Assembly: GCA_026713185.1 (NCBI GenBank)
Contig: JAPOOX010000183.1
Span: 1-38,631 of the forward strand
Direction: 5' to 3'
DNA length: 38,631 nucleotides
Source: Gammaproteobacteria bacterium
GTDB lineage: Bacteria; Pseudomonadota; Gammaproteobacteria; Pseudomonadales; Azotimanducaceae
Below, piece after piece: positions 7,253-16,900 of the stretch (positions within the stretch are counted from its first letter, which is position 1; the number at the start of each line of letters is the position of its first letter). The translations under genes and the position numbers were made by a program. Under the pieces are notes generated by a model, which worked only from the letters and a program-made list of their open reading frames with translations, was not told the origin of the DNA and searched no databases.

Positions 7253-7543
7253 CTACTCTTCTTCTGCAGCTTCATCTTCTGCAGCGTCATCTTCTCCAGC
7301 GTCATCTTCTGCAGCATCATCTGCTCCTTCTTCCGTTTTCTCACCGCACTTGCCTTCGCCACAGGAGCCTTCGGCTTCTGCACCTTCTTCACCGGCATCC
7401 GCAAGCAGTAAATAACCACTATCGATTTCAGTTGATCCAAAGGGGTTTTCATCGGCCAATGCCAGTGGAGACAATGCCAAACCAGCACTCAGTACCGTGG
7501 CAACTGCGATTGGAAGAGTTTTTCTTGAAGTTTTCAGTTTCAT
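7253..7543 (-). CDS. hvfA: HvfA-like copper-RiPP precursor peptide
   Basis: A 96-residue precursor. A Sec signal peptide (residues 1-30, KTSRKTLPIAVATVLSAG... ending ALALA-like) precedes DENPF..TEIDSGYLLLAD, the leader pattern of HvfA-type low-complexity proteins. The core has two cysteines in the repeated motif EG(S/K)CG(E): C61 and C66. The remaining 28 residues are an acidic tail built of DDAAE/DDAGE units. Family knowledge predicts oxidation of the cysteines by the MNIO enzyme and export to the periplasm as a copper-binding peptide. The ATG has GAGGA eight bases upstream. The single motif pair is few for this family, where several are common. Confidence 0.87.
   Translation of the reverse strand: MKLKTSRKTLPIAVATVLSAGLALSPLALADENPFGSTEIDSGYLLLADAGEEGAEAEGSCGEGKCGEKTEEGADDAAEDDAGEDDAAEDEAAEEE
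7256..7325. repeat. Degenerate 15-bp repeat coding the acidic tail of the precursor
   Basis: On the plus strand tcatcttctgcagcg-like units recur in tandem about four to five times. Because 15 is a multiple of three, copy changes would add or remove five acidic residues without shifting frame. Confidence 0.75.
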
Positions 7544-7761
7544 TTAAGTGTTCCTCAAAATACAGAATAACAATTAAGCGGGGCTGCCTGAACAACTCTG
7601 CTCTTCATACATGTCAACACGCTAATCTGCATGCTTTCACGTTACACGATTGGAAACAACTATCAGCCACAAACACACTGCCCGATATTCCGAGACCGAC
7701 AATGTTACACCTTCTACTACATTGAAAGTCAACATAATTGACATCAACTACGGTAAAAAGT
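7544..7761 (-). promoter_or_regulatory. Upstream region of the hvf operon
   Basis: No gene seen. Read toward hvfA, it has two copies of GTGTAAC (minus strand, 7704-7710 and 7641-7647, 63 bp apart), which resemble -35 elements of ECF sigma factors, and a dyad GTCAA-n5-TTGAC at 7728-7742. Gold/copper-induced operons of this kind are often under ECF control, but I cannot find a convincing matching -10, so the promoter is only a candidate. Confidence 0.3.
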
Positions 7762-8115
7762 TTACACACCATCCTGGTCAGTTTCTACAATATGTACTAT
7801 AACGCCGGCATTGGCAATGATAATTGCATCATTTTCTTCTCCTGTCGGGATCTCCAGGCCGCCTTTTTCCACCGTCACTGAGACGGAACCATAAGGTAAA
7901 ACCTCTGCCACACGATCCCTGTCAACTGCTTCCGGGTCAGGCACACCAATAATTAAATCAATTTGCATGTCATGTGCCGTCTTGCCCAGATGCTTGAAGA
8001 AGTGCAGGCTGGAATGGTGAATGGCGTCAAACACGGCACGCTCCGCAGCCCGGGTATGATTCATACCATGAACATCGGTTCCCATTCCCATTTCAGTAAT
8101 GTATCGATTTCTCAT
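7762..8115 (-). CDS. Lin0512 family conserved hypothetical protein
   Basis: A 117-residue protein with the Lin0512 signature: RYITEMGMGTDVHGMNHTRAAERAVFDAI at the N-terminus, and later IGVPDPEAVDRDRVAEVLPYG. The function of this family is not known to me; the small size and conserved Gly/His/Asp residues suggest a ligand- or metal-binding subunit. ATG 8115 is chosen over one five codons upstream, because the intervening GAGGAGCT is a strong ribosome site for 8115. It is on the same strand as the hvf operon, 218 bp ahead of it, and divergent from the ABC-RND operon. Confidence 0.8.
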   Translation of the reverse strand: MRNRYITEMGMGTDVHGMNHTRAAERAVFDAIHHSSLHFFKHLGKTAHDMQIDLIIGVPDPEAVDRDRVAEVLPYGSVSVTVEKGGLEIPTGEENDAIIIANAGVIVHIVETDQDGV

Positions 8116-8279
8116 GAGCTCCTCTTCCACCTTTCTGTTTCATTCATACTAAGCCGTAGATGTTTCCTGTACCATTGACCCGGCATCATCCAGCGGATGT
8201 TACAGCATCAGGGGTGATATCGTGTACCTGGTCAATCGTCAGGAACGTTGTTGCCAGTATATGTCGTTAATGATCTGTT

Positions 8280-8322
8280 GACATAATATGTCCTACTCTG
8301 CAAGAATCTGACATATTATGTC
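8280..8322 (+). promoter_or_regulatory. Two palindromic operator-like sites upstream of the ABC-RND operon
   Basis: GACATAATATGTC at 8280-8292 and GACATATTATGTC at 8310-8322 are each perfect 6+6 dyads around one central base, and their starts are exactly 30 bp apart (about three helical turns). The first overlaps a consensus -35 hexamer TTGACA at 8278-8283, so a bound repressor would block a promoter there. No -10 of good quality is visible at the expected place. ATG of the first transporter gene follows about 60 bp after the second site. No regulator gene is adjacent. Confidence 0.7.
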
Positions 8323-8383
8323 GAATTAGCCTGGATAAAACAGCAACTGCCCACTTATCCTGACGGGCAACAGGAGAGATATC

Positions 8384-9457
8384 ATGTCAGACAACCATGT
8401 GTCAGACAGCCATGAGCGAGACAGCCATGAGCGAGACAGCCATGAGCGAGACAGCCATGAGCGAGACAGCCATGAGCGAGACAGCCATGAGCTAGATAGA
8501 AGTCCTGAATTACCTTTCAGCTCTGAAGCCGTTATTGAAGTCAGAAATCTGAATCATACCTACAAAGGCGGTTATAAAGCTTTGGAGGATGTCAATCTCA
8601 TCTGTGGAGTCGGGGTCTTTGGATTGCTGGGTCCCAATGGCGCCGGAAAAAGCACGCTGATGCGTATTCTATGTACGCTGTTAAAACCGGAGGAGGGTCT
8701 GGTCAGGGTCTGCGGTCATGACGTCAACCGTGAACAGATGGCTATCCGCGCACAACTGGGCTATCTACCCCAGGATTTTGGCGCCTGGCGCTTACATCGT
8801 GTGGGGGAAGTTCTGGATACACTGGCCCGGTTATCCGGTATGCGGAATAAAGCAAATCGTCGCGCAAGAGTGACTGAAGTACTGCATGATGTCGGACTTG
8901 ACGAAGTCACCGACAGAAAGATAAAGAAACTGTCGGGAGGCATGTTACGCCGCCTGGGTGTCGCCCAGGCACTGATTCACGAACCCCGGGTGATCATAGT
9001 GGACGAACCGACAGTGGGACTTGACCCTGAGGAACGAATTCGATTTCGCAATGTAATGACGGACCTTGGTCGTGACCGGACAATTCTGCTGTCTACCCAT
9101 ATCGTGGCTGACCTCGGTGGCGCCTGTAAGGATATCGCCCTTCTCGATAACGGGCATATCATCTTTCAGGGGCCACCGTCGGAACTCGTTGCAAGGGCTG
9201 TCGGTCATGTTTTTGATGTTTCCGTCGGCGAAACCGAACTTGAGGGCATCGAGAGCAACTACGACATCATTTCCTCCAGCGTCGCAGGCGGCAGTATCAG
9301 AATGCGCGGCGTTGCCGGTGACAGACAACTGCCATTAAACGCCACAGTTATTCAGGAACCCAGCCTGGAGGAGAGCTACATGGCTTTTATGGCTGCCAGG
9401 GGCCGATCATCCGCAGCACGGCAGGATGAAGAACACACTGTTGAGGATTCTGCATGA
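8384..9457 (+). CDS. ABC transporter ATP-binding protein with N-terminal SHERD repeats
   Basis: A 357-residue ATPase of the NatA/CcmA type. Walker A GPNGAGKS spans residues 83-90, signature LSGGM 183-187, Walker B VIIVDE 203-208 and the switch His 239. Residues 9-38 are five SHERD units and one SHELD, absent from ordinary ABC ATPases. About 110 residues follow the cassette, ending in a conserved EESYMAFM element. It should power the permease encoded next, with which it overlaps by ATGA at 9454-9457. AGGAGA precedes the ATG. It closely resembles the ATPase domain fused to the RND pump at 17079: both share DEPTVGLDPxERIRFR. Confidence 0.93.
   Translation: MSDNHVSDSHERDSHERDSHERDSHERDSHERDSHELDRSPELPFSSEAVIEVRNLNHTYKGGYKALEDVNLICGVGVFGLLGPNGAGKSTLMRILCTLLKPEEGLVRVCGHDVNREQMAIRAQLGYLPQDFGAWRLHRVGEVLDTLARLSGMRNKANRRARVTEVLHDVGLDEVTDRKIKKLSGGMLRRLGVAQALIHEPRVIIVDEPTVGLDPEERIRFRNVMTDLGRDRTILLSTHIVADLGGACKDIALLDNGHIIFQGPPSELVARAVGHVFDVSVGETELEGIESNYDIISSSVAGGSIRMRGVAGDRQLPLNATVIQEPSLEESYMAFMAARGRSSAARQDEEHTVEDSA
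8408..8497 (+). repeat. 15-bp tandem repeat inside the ABC ATPase gene
   Basis: Five identical copies of agccatgagcgagac and a sixth changed one (giving SHELD). The unit keeps frame. Identity between copies shows recent expansion; number of copies may differ between strains. Confidence 0.93.
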
Positions 9458-12400
9458 TGCGATTACCCATGATACTTGTGGTCGCAAGTGCAGAAATGCG
9501 ATCAACCCGTCGCCTGTTCCGCTACTGGTTATTTGTTGTACTCTCCACGCTGACCGGTCTCTTCATGTTCCTGCAATTGACTATTGTACATGGCCTGTAC
9601 TCCAGTCTGTCTGCGACAGTTGGCGCCATTGGACCCCGTTACCTGATATCAGGCATCGGTACTCCCCTGCTGACAGTATTCCTGGCGGGTCTGATTTTTC
9701 TTGCCTTTGATGTTCGAGCCCGGGACGAGCGAGACCGCATGATCCAGGTTTTGGATGCAAGACCATTGTCCAATGCCGAATTCCTGCTTGGCAGGGTTTG
9801 CGGCCTCGTCTTCCTGACCTGGTTGCCGGTGCTGATAATATTGCTGTTGTTCTCAGGCTTTGGCTTTATCGCCATGGGACTTGACCTACCGATAGGTGAC
9901 CCGATTGAGCCCCTTTCACTCATCGGTTTCCTCCTCGGTTCTTTACTTTCAATACTGTTGTGGTGTTCCATCATTGTCCTGATGGCCATTTTCGTCCGAT
10001 ATCGTCTTCTTGTGGTCATACTGGCGATGGCGTTACTCGGCTTCCAATACTGGGGCACCTTCAATCTTCCCCTTTATCTGCAGCCGGTTTTTTCCGTACT
10101 CCCGTCGTCTGATATGGCCTCGGATATCCTTCCCCGGTTTTTTGCACAAGGAGAAACATCAAGACTACTGGCCCACGGTTTGATGGTGGTTGGGATTCTT
10201 GCGATCAGTATTGCCCTTTATCCACGCAATGACGGACATAACGTATTCCGGACGCTTGGAATCGGCGCCGGATTTCTGGTTCTGTCCGGGCTGGGTCTGG
10301 GTTTTTATGTCAACGGACAGGGTGCAAACATCCTGCAACAGAATGCCTTACGTGCAGTTCACGAATCGAAACAAACGCTGCCGCGTCCCGACATGCAATC
10401 TGTGACCGGTACTCTTGATATCCAGCCCGGTGATAACATTACCATGACACTGGATATCAAAGTTCAGGCGCCGCGGGAACAGAGCTTGTCTACTCTGCTG
10501 TTCACGCTCAATCCAGGATTGACGGTACATAGTGTGACTGTCGCCGGAGAGGATGCAGAGTGGCAGCATGCACAGGGGATGCTTGCAATTACACCGCCAT
10601 ACACCCTGGGTTCGGGGTCATATACCACTATTACTCTGCATGCCTCCGGTGTGCCGGATGAATTTTTCGGCTATCTGGACACCCATGTCAATGTATATGA
10701 AAACGATTCCGACACGGCTCAGTTGGGTTTGCTGGGTTATAAAACCAGCATCTTTGAGTCCGGATACATCGCCATGATGCCGGGTGGACACTGGCTGCCA
10801 TCCCCGGGCACAGATGTCCCGCAGAGTGACCCGCGAACTCATCCATACGATTACTACCTGCTGGACCTTGAGGTAGAAATCCCTGCCGACTGGCAGATTG
10901 CCGGGCCCGGCCGTAGTGAAGCGCTTGATGTTGCAGGTGACACCCGTCGTTTCCGCTTCAATCCTTCGGTTCCATTGCCTCAGGTCGGTCTGATTGCATC
11001 CCGATTCGAGCGCCGGGCAATGACGGCAGACGGCATTGAATTTGAGTTGCTGCTGCATCCGAAGCATGCCCGCAATCTGCAATTTTTTGCTGAAACGGAG
11101 AACGTGCTCAGAGAACGTATCACGGCACTGTTTTCATCAGCAGAAAATATGGACCTGCCCTATCCCTATGACGGGCTTAGCCTGGTTGAGATTCCCAATG
11201 CCCTGCGCGGCTATGGCGGGGGTTGGCGCATGGACACAGTTCAAGCCATGCCAGGTCTTCTGGCCTTGCGGGAATCCGGTTTTCCAACCTCTCGATTTGA
11301 ATTTGCATTTCGAAAACCAGGAGATTTTGAAGATAAGGAAGGCGGCATTGGTCAGGCCAAACTGGATGCTGTTGAAAAATTCTTCGAAAATGATTTCAGC
11401 GGCGGTAATCTGTTTACCGGCGGGTCTCGCAATTTCCTGCTGTTTCAAACCAGTGCCAGGGGTGAAGGAGCAATCGCGCTGAACTTCCTGCTGGAAGAAT
11501 TAACCTCGCAATTGATCACTGACAGGCGCGGCTATTTTTCAGCACATGAATTTGATGGGTCAGTCAATCTGCTGGTGGGACGGACAATAACCGATATGGC
11601 GACCGGGAGGAGCGATTCGATTGCGGACTCGGTACATAATTCATCGTCAAACCGGCCTTCGGTATGGGACCGGGCTCTGGGTGCTTCTTTGGCGGAACTG
11701 GACCCGGGCAATGATCCAGGGCAATCGCTCAATGTCCTCTCATTGAAATGTCGTGCCATTGCAAATGCCATTCTGGACGGATTGGGTAGAGAGAAAACCG
11801 CGGAACTTCTGAGCGAACTGGTCCGGCAATTCCGCGGTCGACACTTCAATGCCTCAGATTTTTATCGAATCGCGGCTGAACTTGATACTCCACTGGAACC
11901 GTTACTGGGTGACTGGCTGCAAGATGCTGCACTTCCCGGTTTTCTCGTATCCAGCGTTGAATCAGTGAGATTAACGGACGGTAAGCGGGGGAATCCCCGT
12001 TACCAGACCCGGGTGCATGTGCGCAACGACGAACCGGTCCCCGGCCTGATGCAATTGAAGTATACATGGAGCAAAGGAAAGAAGTTTTCGGTTAACGATG
12101 CAACGGACCCCGTTCTTGTCCCGGCAAAAAGCTCTGTGGAAGTCGGTGTACTCACGATCACACCGTTAGACAAACTCTGGCTGGCGCCTTATCTTTCCCT
12201 GAACCGCCAGGACGTATTGTTAAAGCTTCCACAGATGGACCTGGAACAGAGAATAGATGCAGAACCACTGACGGGAGCACGGGAAAGCCACTGGCAACCA
12301 CCACAAACAAATGACATTGTGGTGGATGATCTGGACCCAGGGTTCAGTTTGCACAGTGACAATCCAACAACTGAGACCAGGGCATTTGTTGTCGACTCCA

Positions 12401-12909
12401 ATTTCGGGGGCGGTACCGTCAGTTTTGATATGGATCAGGGACTGCCCGAGCATGTTGCCATGTATGGTTATCCCGAACGATGGAGCCGGTCTGTCAATGC
12501 CGACAGCTGGGGTAAATATCGACATACCCACGCCGTGATAAAACGTGGCAACGGTGACCGGCATGTTGTATTTACAACGGAATTACCTGATTCCGGACTT
12601 TGGAGGCTGTCTTATCATCTGCCGTTGAGCAAGACGGACAATCAAAAAGGGAAACAGAAACAGCAGCAGAACAACCAGTTATGGCAATTGACGAACAGAT
12701 TGCTGGGTGAATACCGTATGGAACTGGTATCTGACGGCAACAGCCGTTTTGTAGAATTTGACGGTAACGCAGCGTCTCCCGGCTGGAACGATCTGGGAGA
12801 ATTCCAGCTTCCGGCCGGTAAAACCGATATCATGATATCCGATGACACTACGGGTTCTATCGTGATTGCGGACGCCATCAGTTGGCGTCGGGTTTCGGGG
12901 GATGATTAG
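9454..12909 (+). CDS. ABC-2 type permease fused to a degenerate M1-peptidase-like domain and golvesin-like C-terminus
   Basis: A 1151-residue protein. Residues 1-290 contain seven predicted membrane segments of an ABC-2 permease (starting near RYWLFVVLSTLTGLFMF). Residues about 305-870 form a large extracytoplasmic part with M1-aminopeptidase-like order: beta-rich start, PYPYDGLSLVEIPNALRGYGG, then LLEELTSQL where the zinc motif should be, then the helical ending SDFYRIAAELDTPLEPLLGDWLQDAALPGF. In place of HEXXH there is EELTS (681-685), so no zinc peptidase activity is expected. The last ~170 residues end with GSIVIADAISWRR, resembling golvesin-type beta domains. ABC permease/M1 fusions are known in bacteria, usually with the zinc site. 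Overlaps the ATPase gene by 4 bp. Confidence 0.82.
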   Translation: MMRLPMILVVASAEMRSTRRLFRYWLFVVLSTLTGLFMFLQLTIVHGLYSSLSATVGAIGPRYLISGIGTPLLTVFLAGLIFLAFDVRARDERDRMIQVLDARPLSNAEFLLGRVCGLVFLTWLPVLIILLLFSGFGFIAMGLDLPIGDPIEPLSLIGFLLGSLLSILLWCSIIVLMAIFVRYRLLVVILAMALLGFQYWGTFNLPLYLQPVFSVLPSSDMASDILPRFFAQGETSRLLAHGLMVVGILAISIALYPRNDGHNVFRTLGIGAGFLVLSGLGLGFYVNGQGANILQQNALRAVHESKQTLPRPDMQSVTGTLDIQPGDNITMTLDIKVQAPREQSLSTLLFTLNPGLTVHSVTVAGEDAEWQHAQGMLAITPPYTLGSGSYTTITLHASGVPDEFFGYLDTHVNVYENDSDTAQLGLLGYKTSIFESGYIAMMPGGHWLPSPGTDVPQSDPRTHPYDYYLLDLEVEIPADWQIAGPGRSEALDVAGDTRRFRFNPSVPLPQVGLIASRFERRAMTADGIEFELLLHPKHARNLQFFAETENVLRERITALFSSAENMDLPYPYDGLSLVEIPNALRGYGGGWRMDTVQAMPGLLALRESGFPTSRFEFAFRKPGDFEDKEGGIGQAKLDAVEKFFENDFSGGNLFTGGSRNFLLFQTSARGEGAIALNFLLEELTSQLITDRRGYFSAHEFDGSVNLLVGRTITDMATGRSDSIADSVHNSSSNRPSVWDRALGASLAELDPGNDPGQSLNVLSLKCRAIANAILDGLGREKTAELLSELVRQFRGRHFNASDFYRIAAELDTPLEPLLGDWLQDAALPGFLVSSVESVRLTDGKRGNPRYQTRVHVRNDEPVPGLMQLKYTWSKGKKFSVNDATDPVLVPAKSSVEVGVLTITPLDKLWLAPYLSLNRQDVLLKLPQMDLEQRIDAEPLTGARESHWQPPQTNDIVVDDLDPGFSLHSDNPTTETRAFVVDSNFGGGTVSFDMDQGLPEHVAMYGYPERWSRSVNADSWGKYRHTHAVIKRGNGDRHVVFTTELPDSGLWRLSYHLPLSKTDNQKGKQKQQQNNQLWQLTNRLLGEYRMELVSDGNSRFVEFDGNAASPGWNDLGEFQLPAGKTDIMISDDTTGSIVIADAISWRRVSGDD

Positions 12910-12910
12910 G

Positions 12911-13996
12911 ATGGTAAAGATGATATCAGCAGGACAAACCACAGTGATTGCCAGCCTGCTGTTGCTACTGGCAGCTTGCGGAGAGTCAGGCAAAACGCCG
13001 CCGGTGGAATTCCGAATCCCCATCGAAGTCATCGAAGTCTCTACTGATGACATGGAAGACCTGATCGTGACTACCGGCGCGCTCAGGACAAGAGAAAGCG
13101 TCAATCTGGATGTGGAAACACCCGGCTTTCTCAAGCTTGCCAGGGATGAATCCGGCAACCCACTGGTAGAGGGGTCCGCCGTAAAGGCAGGTCAACTCAT
13201 CGCCGAAATTACCGGAGAAGATGCGCGCCTCGCCGCAGGACTGGAAGCCACCCGTCGACATCTGGAATCAGCAGAGAAGGAACTGAATCGACGTCAACAG
13301 TTGTTTGACCGGAAACTGATTGCCGAAGAAGATGTCTGGCAGGCAAGAACCCGTTACGAAGACGCATTGCACAATTTCGATACCAGCCAGCGTACTCTGG
13401 AAAAATCCCGTATTACGACACCCATTGACGGCGTCATACTGGAACTGGTCAGAGATGCCGGTGGTCAGACGATAGCCGATGGTCAGAAAGTTGTGCTGGG
13501 GCTCCGCATTGCCCGGGTAGCTCCCCTGGACAGACTCATTGCAGATATTGATCTGGTTGGACCGGACCTGTCTCGGGTAGCGCCGGGGCAATCAGTTCGT
13601 ATCAATCACTACGCCTTCGAAGATATTTCCATGGCTGGCACAGTCCTTCGTCTTGCGCCCACGCTGGACCCACAATCACGGACTTTTCGGGTCGAAGTAG
13701 AAGTTGATAATCAGGAAGGACTGCTGCGTCCCGGTATGTTTATCCAGGCATCGATCATTGCTGAACGCAGGGAAGACGTTATTGTAGTTCCAAGAGATGC
13801 CATCACTTTGCGCGCGGGTCGCAATGTGGTGTTTGTTGTCGATGGCCAGCGTGTGGTAGTGCGTCGGGTCGTCCTGGGGCTTGCTGATGACACCCGGCTT
13901 GAAGTTACCGAGGGTTTGAATGCCGGGGAGCGCGTTGCGGTTCGCGGGCTGGAAACATTGACTGACGGTACTCAGGTGAGAGTCGTTACCCCTTGA
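12911..13996 (+). CDS. RND efflux periplasmic adaptor lipoprotein (membrane fusion protein)
   Basis: A 361-residue adaptor. The signal sequence ends in a lipobox LAAC, giving a lipid-anchored Cys23. A lipoyl-like half motif is followed by a short coiled-coil hairpin (roughly residues 105-165, LEATRRHLESAEKELNRRQQL), then the second lipoyl half (SRITTPIDGVILELV), a beta-barrel domain (RTFRVEVEVDNQEGLLRPGMF) and a membrane-proximal domain. Such adaptors link an inner-membrane RND pump to an outer-membrane channel. ATG 12911 follows the permease stop by one base; ATG 12920, with AGGA eight bases upstream, is an equally good start. The next gene overlaps its stop. Confidence 0.92.
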   Translation: MVKMISAGQTTVIASLLLLLAACGESGKTPPVEFRIPIEVIEVSTDDMEDLIVTTGALRTRESVNLDVETPGFLKLARDESGNPLVEGSAVKAGQLIAEITGEDARLAAGLEATRRHLESAEKELNRRQQLFDRKLIAEEDVWQARTRYEDALHNFDTSQRTLEKSRITTPIDGVILELVRDAGGQTIADGQKVVLGLRIARVAPLDRLIADIDLVGPDLSRVAPGQSVRINHYAFEDISMAGTVLRLAPTLDPQSRTFRVEVEVDNQEGLLRPGMFIQASIIAERREDVIVVPRDAITLRAGRNVVFVVDGQRVVVRRVVLGLADDTRLEVTEGLNAGERVAVRGLETLTDGTQVRVVTP

Positions 13997-16900
13997 ACTT
14001 CGCTCAATCCATAGCGGCCCTGGCGGCGCAACGTCCGGTCGCCATCAGTGTGCTGGCGGTGGCTGTTGCAATGGTTGGCTGGCTGTCCTGGCAGCAATTA
14101 CCCGTTGACCTTCTGCCTGACCTGAAAAGTCCGACGATTGCCGTTTCAATCCGGGCGGGTGACCGTCCGCCGACAGAAATGGAGCGTTTATACGGTGAAC
14201 AGCTTGAACAACGTCTGTTTACCGTTCAGGGCATACGCGAGATATCCCAGGTGGCACGGTCCGGCAAGCTGATCGCTACCGTTGTATTCGACTGGGATGC
14301 CGATCTGGAGATTGCCCTGGTGGAAGTTCAGAAAGCCGTTGGCCCCATCGGTGCAGACCCGGCTGTTGATGAAATACTGGTACGTCGTTTCGACCCCCGG
14401 CAGGCGCCGGTTCTGACTTTTGGTCTCATCGCACCGGACGGCAGACCTGATCTGTCTGAACTGCGTCAACTCGCCCGACGACAGGTAGCACCCAATCTGG
14501 AACAACTTGATGGTGTGGCGGAAGTCCGGGTTACGGGTGGCCGTGAAAAGGAAGTCCGGGTTGCGCTGGACCGGTACAGGATGGAAGCCTTCAAAGTCAC
14601 ACTGACTCAGGTGGAGCAGCGCCTGAATGAAGAAAATGTCGATATTACAGCAGGCACGCTGGAGCAGGATGAAGAAGTCTATCTGGTTCGCGGCATGGCC
14701 CGTTTCCGAAGTCCGGAAGATGTCGCCAACGTTGTCGTCCGCTACGTTATGGCTGATGACGGCAGTCGTCAGGCTATCCGGGTGTCTGACGTTGGCAATG
14801 TATCCATGGTGGACCGGGAGATAGACCATCTGGTCAGGGTTAACGGCGCCGAGGGTGTTGGTCTTGCCATCTACAAGGAAGCCGCCGCCAATACCGTTGC
14901 AGTGTCCGGCATTGTCCAAACAGCTTTAGTCTCTCTGGCGGAAGATCTGCCCAATGTGGAACTGGTGGAAGTCAACGATGGGGCGGCACTGGTGGTCGAT
15001 GCACTGGCGGATCTGCAATTGGCCGCCGGGGTCGGCATATTGCTTGCCGTTGTAGTCCTTGCTCTGTTCCTCCGTTCCGTCGGCGCAACACTGGTTGTTT
15101 CTGCAGCAATCCCGGTCTCGCTTCTTGCCGCACTGTTTCTCATGGGTCTTGGCTCCCAGGGTCTGAATATCGTCACCCTGGCGGGCCTGGCGCTTGGCGC
15201 CGGGATGCTGGTGGACAACGCCATTGTTGTTGTAGAGAGCATCTACCGGAGACTGGCCGAAGGTGAAGCGCCGGAAACTGCCGCCGCCAGTGGCGCCGGA
15301 CAGGTCGCCGGCGCCATCACTGCCGCTACCCTGACCACATGTGTGGTCTTCCTGCCGGTGTTGTTCGTGGAAGGGATGGCGGCACGCCTGATCGAAGGCA
15401 TTGCTTTTACCGTTGTTGCTTCCCTGCTCGCTTCATTGACGGTAGCCATGTTACTCATCCCTGCACTGGCACGCTGGTTTATGCCTTCCACCCGGCAGAC
15501 TCTTAGCGCTGCAACGATACCGGCATACCGCCGACGGGTGGAATCGATAACACGCAGATTACTGTCCAGACCCGGTACAACCGTACTCATTGCCGTTCTG
15601 CTTGCCGGTATGAGTATTTCGGTGCTGGTTCGCCTGGGCACTGAACTGCTGCCATCGGCAGACCCGCGTCAATTTTCTTTACGGGTGGTAGGTCCGGCTG
15701 GACAACGGGTGGAATCAACCGCAAGGGTTGTGGAGAGTATCGAATCCCTTCTGGTACAGGCGAGCGACGATAATCTGGAAGCCGTGTTATCCGAAATTGG
15801 CAGATTGCCGGAAGACAGCCGCCTGATTCGCACAGAACTCACGGAAGAAAATACTGCAAGGCTGACTGTCAGGGTAGGTGACAACGGTCCGACCGGCAGA
15901 CAGATTGCCGCCCACCTGACCTCGCCCCTTGCTGTCCTGGAATCGACGGAATTCAACTGGGAAGTGGGCTCCAGTGCATTGTCCAGTGCGCTTGGCGCCA
16001 GCGGGCCCCCGGTAGTCGTTGAAATATCGGGACAGGCGCTACCGGATATTCAAAGAGGTACCGGGATAGTCAGGGACCGGCTGGCGGCACTGCCTGAACT
16101 GTGGAATGTACGTTCTTCCTTTGAAGGAGGACCTCCGGAACTCCGAATCGTCCTGAACCGGGTCATGGCGGATGGTCTGGGAATTGACCTGGGTACTTTG
16201 TCGAGAGTACTGGAAACCAACCTGGATGGACGGGATGTCACTCAACTGTCCATGGGCGATGAAGATCGACCCATCAGCCTTCGTATTCCCAAACCATCCC
16301 GGGAAGATCTGCAAAACATTGTATTTCACTCTGGCCAGGGGCAGAAAGTGACAGTGGGAGAGATTGCCGAATTTCAAGAGGCTGAAGGGGCCCGGGAAAT
16401 TTTCCGTCGGGATCAGAGGCGCACTGCACTGGTGACCGCAGAGATTTCCGAAGCCACCGATTATCCAGAAGCCATCGCTGCCGTCATGGAAGTATTAAAC
16501 TCGGAACCTCTGGTGCCGGGCCTGTATGCACAACTACGCGGGGAAGAAGCCGAACGTATCAAAACCTTTGATGAGTTGAAACTGGCTGGAATTCTGGCAC
16601 TGATACTGGTCCTGATGGTTCTGGCAGGATCATTTGAGTCATTTATTCACCCTGTCACAGTTCTGTCGGCCATACCAATGGCAATGATCGGCGTCGCTCT
16701 TGCGCTTGGACCCATTGGAGAACCTGTCGGTGTCATGGCGATGATGGGTCTGATCGTACTGGCCGGTATCGCCGTCAATGATGCCGTACTGCTGTTGACG
16801 ACAGCGCGGCAATTGATGGCACAAGGCGAGAAACAGGTTGACGCACTGGTCACTGCTGCCGGAATCCGCTTGCGGCCTGTACTCATGACAACCATCACCA

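Noticed and set aside
8408-8497. CRISPR-like array
   Set aside because: Units are contiguous 15-bp codon repeats without spacers and lie in a coding frame; no cas genes nearby.
11560-11580. Alternative zinc site at HEF in the M1-like domain
   Set aside because: Only His-Glu without the second histidine, and it falls after the position where the motif belongs.
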